Of a stretch of 19,530 nt of DNA, positions 1 through 6,435 are shown piece after piece. The number at the start of each line of letters is the position of its first letter. The first letter of the stretch is position 1. The notes beneath the pieces are model-generated. The model was given only the letters and a program-made list of their open reading frames with translations, did not search any database and had not been told where the DNA came from. The stretch spans positions 1 through 19,530 of the forward strand of contig JAOZPL010000003.1 of assembly GCA_029932795.1 (NCBI GenBank). Reading direction: 5' to 3'. Source of the DNA: Candidatus Zixiibacteriota bacterium. Its GTDB lineage: Bacteria; Zixibacteria; MSB-5A5; GN15; FEB-12. The position numbers were made by a program, and so were the translations under genes.

Positions 1-106
1 GTATTACAGCTCGATCAGAATTCTCTTATCTTACATCATAAACATAAATATAAACTGCATGTTGGGACGTCAAGACGCAGGTGATAATTATTTAGATAAA
101 TCCTGA

Positions 107-160
107 AGCGCTTATTTTATAGTGCCTTATAACAAGAATAAATAGGCACTGTTTAGCGCT
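107..160. repeat. Two-tier inverted repeat downstream of mrp
   Basis: An inner pair AGTGCCT (121-127) / AGGCACT (144-150) and an outer pair AGCGCT (107-112) / AGCGCT (155-160) could fold into a nested hairpin with an internal loop. It lies just beyond the mrp stop codon in a notably AT-rich 220-bp stretch with no convincing gene. Neither flank has the uninterrupted T-run of a classic intrinsic terminator, so its role as a transcript end, protein-binding site or mobile-element remnant is undecided. Confidence 0.35.
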
Positions 161-221
161 GTATGTACATGTAGTCGGGAAAAAATATTTAACCTGTGGA
201 ATAGCTGTTTGGGACAAAAGG

Positions 222-1286
222 TTAAGGCTGATCAATTGATAGAAGCGACCGTGCGATTGTCTCGAAGAGGGCAATAGCCTCGGGACTACCATCGGTAGCC
301 ACGGGGTTACCAGTATCGGCGCCTTCTCGTATTGACTGCATGATAGGAATAGATCCGAGCAAATTCACATTCAGCTTCTCAGATAGGTGTTTACCTCCTT
401 CTTTGCCGAAAATATACTGTCGTACACCATTAGTTTCGAGGTATGACATGTTCTCGATGACCCCGATCACCCTTAGGTTTGTCTTTTCAGCCAGTTTGGC
501 GACACGACCGGCCACGAGTGTGGCGGTTACCTGAGGGGTTGTCACTACCAGAAGCTCAGCAGTTGGAACCGACTGGGCGATAGTCAGGGCAACATCCCCT
601 GTGCCTGGAGGAAGGTCGAGAAACAGGTAGTCCAGATTGGTCCAGGCCACATCAGATAGAAACTGGATAATTGCTTTGTGGAGAAGCGGGCCCCGCCAGA
701 TAACAGGTTCGTCCTCACCAACGAAAAAGCCCATCGAGACCACCTGAAGGTTATCGCCCTTGTTCAAAGGGATAATTTTTTCATTGACCATGGTTGGCTG
801 TCCACTCACTCCCAGCATTCGGGGGATGGAAAAGCCGTAAACATCGGCATCCAGGACACCAACCCGGTAGCCAAGGCGGGCTAGAGCAGCTGCGAGATTC
901 GATGTAACAGTCGATTTACCCACGCCGCCCTTACCAGAGGCAACAGCGATGAAATGCTTGGCTGCTTTGCTGATGGCTTCTTTTTGTGCAATTGAGTCCT
1001 GACTGACACCGAGTCTCTTCTTGAGATCGCTGAGCTGCTCCTTGCTCATAACGTCGAATTCGACTCTCACCGATTTAACTTCGGGCAGGCGGGATACTAC
1101 CGCGGTAACATCGGAGTGTATCTTCTCCTTGAAGGGGCAGCCCGGAGCAGTCAGGCTGATCCTGACTGTAACCATGCCATCGGCGATATCAATAGACTTG
1201 ACCATATCAAGATCCGTGAGCGGTTTTTTCAGTTCCGGGTCTTGCACTTTGGCCAGGGCCTGTCGGACAGCGTCTTTGCTAAGCAT
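222..1286 (-). CDS. mrp: Mrp/ApbC/NBP35-type P-loop ATPase with N-terminal FSCA (DUF59) domain
   Basis: This 354-residue protein is a cytosolic iron-sulfur cluster carrier or scaffold ATPase of the Mrp family. Residues 1-80 form an FSCA/DUF59 (MIP18-like) domain with the conserved TAPGCP motif (Cys50). A deviant Walker A motif, GKGGVGKST, lies at about 118-126. The downstream motifs DADVYGFSIPRMLG, DLPPGTGD and GVIENMS are typical of the family. The CXXC pair that usually follows ENMS and ligates the bridging cluster is absent; the segment reads ENMSYLETNGVRQYIFG. The ATG at 1286 has a good GAGGT ribosome-binding site. It overlaps the end of the upstream Rrf2 gene by 8 nt, which implies translational coupling. 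Family assignment is secure. Cluster transfer is inferred, because Cys-lacking Mrp proteins occur in some other bacteria. Confidence 0.93.
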   Translation of the reverse strand: MLSKDAVRQALAKVQDPELKKPLTDLDMVKSIDIADGMVTVRISLTAPGCPFKEKIHSDVTAVVSRLPEVKSVRVEFDVMSKEQLSDLKKRLGVSQDSIAQKEAISKAAKHFIAVASGKGGVGKSTVTSNLAAALARLGYRVGVLDADVYGFSIPRMLGVSGQPTMVNEKIIPLNKGDNLQVVSMGFFVGEDEPVIWRGPLLHKAIIQFLSDVAWTNLDYLFLDLPPGTGDVALTIAQSVPTAELLVVTTPQVTATLVAGRVAKLAEKTNLRVIGVIENMSYLETNGVRQYIFGKEGGKHLSEKLNVNLLGSIPIMQSIREGADTGNPVATDGSPEAIALFETIARSLLSIDQP

Positions 1287-1698
1287 TATTACCTCGTGCT
1301 GACTGGCTCAATCTCAAATCGGAGAGCCTGGTTGATCTAAATTTGGACTCAAGAGTTGCTATTGTCTGGCTGAAGATGTTGCGAAGGCCACAGTCTGGTA
1401 AATGAATGCATTCGAGCTTGGCTGTCTTGCATTCAAACAGCTGGAGTTTCCCCTGTATTGCCTCGATGATGTCCAGTAGGGTGATCTCTCTCGACTGACG
1501 CCCCAGTTTGAGGCCACCGCCAAACCCGCGCGAGGAAATCACCAGCCCGGCGCGGCTTAACTCCGACATTATCTGTGGCAGATATTTGGGTGGTATGGAT
1601 TGCCTGTGAGCAATCTGAGTGGCCGTTACCTGACAGTTACTGTTTCTGGCCAACTCCCACAGGGCGCGTATGGCGTAATCGGTCTTCTTGGTAATCAT
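1279..1698 (-). CDS. Rrf2-family transcriptional regulator, probable Fe-S sensor
   Basis: From the ATG at 1698 this gene encodes 139 residues. A TTG at 1716 would add six, but the ATG begins MITKKTDYAIRALWELA, the usual Rrf2 start. The winged helix-turn-helix includes IPPKYLPQIMSELSRAGLV and the wing SRGFGGGLKLGR. The C-terminal half carries three cysteines (Cys90, Cys97, Cys103; CX6CX5C), close to the CX5CX5C cluster-binding pattern of IscR. A role as a redox- or iron-sulfur-responsive DNA-binding regulator is therefore likely. Its stop codon overlaps the start of mrp by 8 nt, so the two are coupled and probably functionally linked. No Shine-Dalgarno precedes the ATG; a TATATT hexamer sits 7 nt upstream, suggesting a leaderless or near-leaderless transcript. 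It could be NsrR- or CymR-like rather than IscR-like. Confidence 0.9.
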   Translation of the reverse strand: MITKKTDYAIRALWELARNSNCQVTATQIAHRQSIPPKYLPQIMSELSRAGLVISSRGFGGGLKLGRQSREITLLDIIEAIQGKLQLFECKTAKLECIHLPDCGLRNIFSQTIATLESKFRSTRLSDLRLSQSARGNNA

Positions 1699-1705
1699 CG
1701 GGTCT

Positions 1706-1711
1706 AATATA
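1706..1711 (-). promoter_or_regulatory. Candidate -10 element of the rrf2-mrp transcript
   Basis: TATATT on the minus strand ends 7 nt before the ATG at 1698, which would put transcription initiation at or beside the start codon. No convincing -35 hexamer is visible. The lack of a ribosome-binding site fits a leaderless message. Confidence 0.3.
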
Positions 1712-1812
1712 AGCAATCCAGTTCAGATTAAAAGGAGAATGTGGGGACTGCGGCCGTGAGCTTTGGATTCGAAATCAGGTGACTTTCAGACTGCCGAGTG
1801 CGGAAGACAATT

Positions 1813-2388
1813 CTATATAGTGGTTTCTGACGGTCGCGGTGTTTTCCGGCGGTGCCAGAACAACACTCGGAGCAGCAGGAAAATGATGGCCACGCTGATA
1901 CAAGCGTCGGCTAGGTTAAACGTCCACCAGCGTTCAAGCCGGAATCCGAACAGGTTCATGTCAAAGAAGTCAACATCGATAAAGTCCGTCACCTGGCCAA
2001 GGCGAATCCGGTCTATGAGATTCCCGATGGCACCACCGGCGATGAAGGCCAGCGGCCATGCCAGAGAAGCCTCGCGGCGGTGATGATATACGTAGTAAAG
2101 AAGAAATGGAAGTACAACTATGGAGACCACAAGATAGTAACTGGAAGAGCCGAGGTTAGATCCCATTGCCCCCCCTTTGTTGTACACGAGTGTCAGCATA
2201 AGGAGGTCGCCAATCATGCGTAAAGGAGGCCGACCGGTCAAAGCAGTGACCGCCCAGTACTTGGTCACCTGGTCAATTACAACTACACCGGTGACTATGA
2301 TGATCGGCCACAGGAGGCCTTCCAACCTATTTACGGCCAGCTTTGTTTTCCTCTTCGGCTGACTTGCACTGGATACATAATCTGGCAT
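1813..2388 (-). CDS. lspA: Lipoprotein signal peptidase (signal peptidase II)
   Basis: This is the 191-residue inner-membrane aspartyl peptidase that cleaves the signal peptide of diacylglyceryl-modified prolipoproteins. Four hydrophobic segments are visible (about 26-40, 62-75, 88-103 and 110-125, plus a C-terminal one at 160-178). The family motif IDQVTKYW is at 38-45, GNLIDR at 122-127, and the catalytic aspartates are Asp135 (VTDFIDV) and Asp161 (FNLADA). The distance between the two catalytic motifs is 26 residues, longer than the usual 18-19, so there is a small insertion. The ATG at 2388 lies inside the dksA-like gene (62-bp overlap). A TTG around Leu22 just after the dksA-like stop is an alternative start that would remove the hydrophilic N-terminal tail. 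It is the last gene of the ileS-dksA-lspA run, a cluster seen in many bacteria. Confidence 0.95.
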   Translation of the reverse strand: MPDYVSSASQPKRKTKLAVNRLEGLLWPIIIVTGVVVIDQVTKYWAVTALTGRPPLRMIGDLLMLTLVYNKGGAMGSNLGSSSYYLVVSIVVLPFLLYYVYHHRREASLAWPLAFIAGGAIGNLIDRIRLGQVTDFIDVDFFDMNLFGFRLERWWTFNLADACISVAIIFLLLRVLFWHRRKTPRPSETTI

Positions 2389-2713
2389 GGGGTACTGCCT
2401 GGAGCCGGCTGGCGCGAATCTGCCTGCCGCAGGCTTGGCATTTTCCGTAGCTGCCCTCTTTGATACGGCGCAGGGCTTCGTCTATGTGGTAGACTAGGCG
2501 GCCGGACTTGGAGGAGATCATGAATGCCATTTCACGTTCCATATGGTCGGTTCCCTGATCAGCCATATGGTAGGAGTGGGAGGACAGGTCGCCGGTGGCT
2601 TCTTTTAGTGTGCTGCCGCCATGGGCATCCGCGACATACCCCATCTCGCGTAGCAGTTCGGTTCTCTTGTTAAGCAGGAGCGCCTCATATTTCTTCAAGT
2701 CGGACTTTTTCAT
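2327..2713 (-). CDS. DksA/TraR-family C4 zinc-finger protein
   Basis: This 128-residue protein belongs to the DksA/TraR family. These proteins insert a coiled coil into the RNA polymerase secondary channel and, in well-studied members, act with ppGpp on rRNA and amino-acid promoters. Residues 3-25 and 55-85 can form the helical hairpin. The C-terminal zinc finger has Cys92, Cys95, Cys113 and Cys116 in a C-X2-C-X17-C-X2-C arrangement. The acidic tip (DQGTD, 52-56) differs from the DXXDXA tip of E. coli DksA, so it may be a TraR/YocK-like paralogue rather than true DksA. The ATG is preceded by an excellent GAGGAGGA site. The gene starts 12 nt after the ileS stop and overlaps lspA, so the three are surely one operon. 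Confidence 0.92.
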   Translation of the reverse strand: MKKSDLKKYEALLLNKRTELLREMGYVADAHGGSTLKEATGDLSSHSYHMADQGTDHMEREMAFMISSKSGRLVYHIDEALRRIKEGSYGKCQACGRQIRASRLQAVPHARLCIQCKSAEEENKAGRK

Positions 2714-2725
2714 ATGTCCTCCTCG

Positions 2726-5700
2726 TCAGATTTTCACAACTGCGATGGTGGCCTTCTCTCCATTGATACCCCATTCGGTCCCGGCATTGACCATATCCGC
2801 CTTGGTGAACTCCATTGTACGGGCTAGTGTTTCGCGGCGAATGAAATCGCCATGTTTTGTGGCTGCTGATTTCAGTCGCTCAGTTGTGCTGACGACAATG
2901 CGAATGTTATCGGTGACCTCAAGCCCGGACATCTTACGCATATTCTGAATCTTGTTTACAATTTCCCGGGCGAAGCCTTCGTCCAGCAGCTCCTCCGTGA
3001 GCTCTGTCTCCAGAGCGACCATCACCTGGCTGTCGCTTTCGACGGCGTAGCCCTTTTTCTCTACCTTGTTCACTTCGACTTCATCAGGCGTCAGGATCAC
3101 CTTACCGGCGCCATCAAGGTCAAGCGCCAGCTCTTTTGTTTGAACAAACTGCTGGACAGCTGCTGAGTCAAGCTCTTCAACTGCCCGCGCTGCCGCCTGG
3201 GCTTTCTTGCCCAGCTTGGGGCCGGCAATGCGGAAGTCCAATCGCATGGTGTAGCTGATATATTCCTCCAGGACTGATGTGATTTGAACTTGCTTCACAT
3301 TCAATTCGTCCTGGATGATCTCAATGTATGGCTCCAGCCGATCGCGGCTGTGCTTTGACGGTAGGCCGACCATGAGACGAGCCAGCGGTTGGCGGATTTT
3401 CAGGTTTTTCCGCGAACGCGCGGCTCGCCCTAGAGAGACAACTTTTTCAACCAGGCCCATGGCCTCCTCAATGGCGGTATCGATTTCCTGTTCCTCAACT
3501 TTCGGATAGGCGGTCATGTGTACCGACAGCGGGGCGCCGTGCTTTTCGCGTTTCTCTCCATGCAGTTGCGTCCAGATCAGCTCCGTCATAAATGGTGAGA
3601 TTGGCGCACTGAGGCGGCAGACTCCCTCCAGAATCCGGTAGAGTGTCAGATAGGCGCGCATTTTGGAAGGATCGTCCGCCTTGGCCCAAAAGCGACGTCG
3701 GTTACTGCGGACGTACCAGTTGGAAAGCTCCTCGATTACAAACTGCTGGATCGCGCGCACCGGTCGCGTCACTTCGTACTTGTTAAAACACCCGACCACT
3801 TCTTTCACCAGGCTGTGATATCTTGAGATAATCCAGCGGTCAAAGCGTTCCGGTTCACCGGCTTTTGCCTCCAGATATTCTTCAACTGACAGGCTGGCTT
3901 TCTCCGCCTGGCCGAGCACGTCGTCGATATTGGCGTAGATGGCAAAGAAAGAGTAAGTGTTGCGCAAGGTGTCGAAATACTTCCGTACTACTTCTGCCAG
4001 TCCATCAGGGTCGAAGCGGGTCGGGACCCACGGGCTGGAGTTGGAGACAAGGTACCAGCGGACCGGGTCGGCGCCGAATTTGTCGACTGTCGCGAAGGGG
4101 TCAACTACGTTGCCTTTGTGCTTGGACATCTTCTTGCCTTCTTTGTCAAGAATGAACTCCAGCACGATGACGTTCCTAAATGGCGGCTGATCAAAGAGCA
4201 TGGTGGAGATGGCCAGAAGGGAATAGAACCAGCCTCTGGTCTGGTCGACCGCCTCAGAGATGAACTCGGCGGGGTATTTCCGTTCAAAGAGCTCCTTGTT
4301 CTCAAACGGGTAGTGCCACTGGGCGTAAGGCATGGCGCCTGAGTCAAACCAACAGTCTATCACCTCCGGCACGCGTGACATCGTCCCGCCGCATTCGCAG
4401 CGCAGCTTGATAGTATCGATCATTGGGCGGTGAAGATCGATCCCGGCGGGTACGTCGACGCCCTCTTTATTCAGCTGCTCAATTGATCCCACCGCGCGCC
4501 TTTTGCCACAGGTTTCGCTGTCACAGATCCAGATTGGCAGGGGGGTGCCCCAGAACCGTTCGCGGGAGAGTGCCCAGTCGACATTATTTTCCAGCCAGTT
4601 GAGCATGCGGCCGGTGCGGATTTCATCAGGATACCAGTGGATCAGGTTGTTGTTTTTAATCAACTGTTCCTTGAACTGCGTGGTCCTGATATACCAGGAC
4701 TGCCGTGCGATATAAATCAACGGCGAGTCGCAACGCCAGCAAAAGGGGTAATTGTGCTCGTAGATTTCTTCTTTGAACAGCCTGCCGGTGGACTTGAGAT
4801 CCTCCATGATGATCGGGTCGGCATCCTTGATATACATGCCGGCGTATTTACCGGCCATATCTTTGAAAATGCCGTTCGGATCTATGGCCTGCAGCACGGG
4901 CAGGTCGTATTGCTGGCCGATCTCATAGTCGTCGGCGCCAAAACCCGGGGCAATGTGTACAATACCGGTGCCGTCATCAAGGGTCACGAAGTCACCGTTG
5001 ATGACAAAAAATGCCTTGTCCTTCTGGTCCTTATAGATGTCAAAGAGGGGCACATAGGGGCGACGCAGAAACTCCGAGCCTCTTTTCTTCTCAAGTATCC
5101 TGGGTGTTTCGCCAAAAACCCGGTGCACCAGCGCTTCAGCAAGTACCAGCTTCTCACCTTTGTATTCGACCATTACGTATTCGGCATGCGCGTGCATGCA
5201 GAGGGCGGCGTTCGAGGGCAGCGTCCAGGGGGTGGTGGTCCAGACCAGGTAGCTGAAATCGCCATCGGCTGCTTTCATCTTTATATAAACCGATGGTTCT
5301 TTGATCAGCTCGTAGCCTTGGGCGACTTCATGTGAAGAAAGCCCGGTGCCGCAGCGGGGACAGAACGGGACGGTTTTGTATCCTTTGTAGATCAGGTCCC
5401 GGTCAAAGAGATTCTTGAGAATCCACCAGACCGACTCAATGTACTCGTTGGTCAGGGTGACATAGGCGTCATCCAGATCAAGCCAGTAACCGATCCGCCT
5501 GGTGATATGGTCCCACTCCTTGACGTACCTGAAGACCGATTCACGACATTTCCGGTTGAATTTATCGATGCCATACTTGACAACCTTGGGCTTGCTGTCG
5601 AGTCCGAGTTGCCTTTCAACTTCGATCTCGACCGGCAGACCGTGCGTGTCCCAGCCCGCTTTGCGATCCACCCGGAAGCCCTGCATGGCCTTGTAGCGGC

Positions 5701-5908
5701 ACACTAAGTCTTTGACAGTGCGGGAGATAACATGGTGAATGCCGGGCTCGCCGTTCGCGGTCGGAGGGCCCTCGTAAAACACAAACTCCGGCCGGTCCTT
5801 GGCCATCGCGTGGGACTTGTGAAAGACGTTTTGCGTCTCCCAGAAGTCGAGGATGCGTTCTTCAGCCTCCGGCAGCGAAAAATGCTCTTTAAGCGGGTCA
5901 AACTTCAT
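2726..5908 (-). CDS. ileS: Isoleucyl-tRNA synthetase, type 2 (IleRS2), with GIHH signature
   Basis: This class I synthetase charges tRNA-Ile with isoleucine. At 1060 residues it has the length of eukaryote-like type 2 enzymes. Order of parts: Rossmann core with PPTANGEPGIHH at about 49-59; CP1 editing domain within roughly 190-400 (WTTTPWTLPSN, DDGTGIVHIAPGFG); the second half of the core with the KMSKH loop at 593-597; then the anticodon-binding domain and C-terminal extension. The canonical HIGH tetrad is replaced by Gly-Ile-His-His, a swap of the first and third residues. That GXHH variant of IleRS2 has been described as making the enzyme extremely resistant to mupirocin. The second ATG (5908) is preferred because it lies 9 nt from AGGA; the ATG at 5914 would add two residues. 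The gene is co-transcribed with the dksA-like gene and lspA. Confidence 0.96.
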   Translation of the reverse strand: MKFDPLKEHFSLPEAEERILDFWETQNVFHKSHAMAKDRPEFVFYEGPPTANGEPGIHHVISRTVKDLVCRYKAMQGFRVDRKAGWDTHGLPVEIEVERQLGLDSKPKVVKYGIDKFNRKCRESVFRYVKEWDHITRRIGYWLDLDDAYVTLTNEYIESVWWILKNLFDRDLIYKGYKTVPFCPRCGTGLSSHEVAQGYELIKEPSVYIKMKAADGDFSYLVWTTTPWTLPSNAALCMHAHAEYVMVEYKGEKLVLAEALVHRVFGETPRILEKKRGSEFLRRPYVPLFDIYKDQKDKAFFVINGDFVTLDDGTGIVHIAPGFGADDYEIGQQYDLPVLQAIDPNGIFKDMAGKYAGMYIKDADPIIMEDLKSTGRLFKEEIYEHNYPFCWRCDSPLIYIARQSWYIRTTQFKEQLIKNNNLIHWYPDEIRTGRMLNWLENNVDWALSRERFWGTPLPIWICDSETCGKRRAVGSIEQLNKEGVDVPAGIDLHRPMIDTIKLRCECGGTMSRVPEVIDCWFDSGAMPYAQWHYPFENKELFERKYPAEFISEAVDQTRGWFYSLLAISTMLFDQPPFRNVIVLEFILDKEGKKMSKHKGNVVDPFATVDKFGADPVRWYLVSNSSPWVPTRFDPDGLAEVVRKYFDTLRNTYSFFAIYANIDDVLGQAEKASLSVEEYLEAKAGEPERFDRWIISRYHSLVKEVVGCFNKYEVTRPVRAIQQFVIEELSNWYVRSNRRRFWAKADDPSKMRAYLTLYRILEGVCRLSAPISPFMTELIWTQLHGEKREKHGAPLSVHMTAYPKVEEQEIDTAIEEAMGLVEKVVSLGRAARSRKNLKIRQPLARLMVGLPSKHSRDRLEPYIEIIQDELNVKQVQITSVLEEYISYTMRLDFRIAGPKLGKKAQAAARAVEELDSAAVQQFVQTKELALDLDGAGKVILTPDEVEVNKVEKKGYAVESDSQVMVALETELTEELLDEGFAREIVNKIQNMRKMSGLEVTDNIRIVVSTTERLKSAATKHGDFIRRETLARTMEFTKADMVNAGTEWGINGEKATIAVVKI

Positions 5909-5936
5909 GTGCATAATTCCTACTTAGCCTTACAAT

Positions 5937-6062
5937 TTAGCGTGGCCCATGATTCTTGTAAAGGCTTTTATCGGCCTGTGCGGCTGCTGCGTTACTGTTG
6001 CGGGGCGGGATCGGGTTATTTCTCGGACCATGTACACCGATAACTAGCCAGCGGTTGGTCAT
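5937..6062 (-). CDS. Possible 41-residue small protein upstream of ileS
   Basis: An ATG at 6062 is preceded by a near-perfect GAGGAGGG Shine-Dalgarno at ideal spacing and opens a 41-codon frame ending in TAA. The product begins MTNRWLVIGVHGPRNNP and is rich in Asn, Ala and basic residues, with no signal peptide or membrane helix. It fills the gap between the 97-residue protein (stop 13 nt upstream) and ileS (start 28 nt downstream), exactly as an operon gene would. I recognise no family. It may instead be a leader peptide or translation-coupling element for ileS, or a chance ORF behind a purine-rich site. Confidence 0.4.
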   Translation of the reverse strand: MTNRWLVIGVHGPRNNPIPPRNSNAAAAQADKSLYKNHGPR

Positions 6063-6075
6063 TGGTACCCTCCTC

Positions 6076-6369
6076 TTAAGGTATCAAGATCTTCCCGGCG
6101 GCAACATATTCGGTCCCGGACGGGCACTGGATAGGGTCGGGGGACTGGGCGAAGAAGAATATCCCCTTATAGCTGGTCAGGTACTGATGCTTCTTTTTGA
6201 ACAGACCGCTCATCGCTCTGACCACCAGCGGTGACTCCATCCGGTTGAGAATCTTGACCAGTTCGGCTGGTTCTACTTTGACAATCCCGCCCGACGCTTT
6301 TATTGCCTGTGCGATAGCTGCTCCGGCTGCCGCGCCGGCATTGGCCCCGGCCATAGCACCGTTACTCAT
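6076..6369 (-). CDS. Conserved-type small hypothetical protein with Gly/Ala-rich N-terminus
   Basis: This 97-residue protein has no known function. Residues 4-28 form an Ala/Gly-rich, glycine-zipper-like segment (GAMAGANAGAAAGAAIAQAI). A mixed alpha/beta body follows with KVEPAELVKILNR, PLVVRA, YLTSYKGIFFFAQS and a final AAGKILIP. I recall similar short uncharacterised proteins in several bacterial phyla that share the VEP...LLxR...PLVV...YLTSYKG...KxxxIP skeleton, but this is memory, not a search. The N-terminal zipper could associate with a membrane or oligomerise. A strong GAAGGAG ribosome-binding site precedes the ATG. It lies 66 bp after pepF and 13 bp before a small ORF leading into ileS, so it is probably part of that operon. 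Confidence 0.75.
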   Translation of the reverse strand: MSNGAMAGANAGAAAGAAIAQAIKASGGIVKVEPAELVKILNRMESPLVVRAMSGLFKKKHQYLTSYKGIFFFAQSPDPIQCPSGTEYVAAGKILIP

Positions 6370-6435
6370 CGTAGGTTTTCTCCTTCAGGAACAATTACTC
6401 AAATCGAGAGCGTTTATTCATGTTTACTGGACGGG

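Noticed and set aside
92..292. 66-residue minus-strand open frame at the left edge
   Set aside because: It overlaps the 3' end of mrp in another frame and has neither a ribosome-binding site nor a recognisable composition.
4637..5335. 232-residue plus-strand open frame
   Set aside because: Antisense to the editing-domain region of ileS, with no motif or ribosome-binding site of note.
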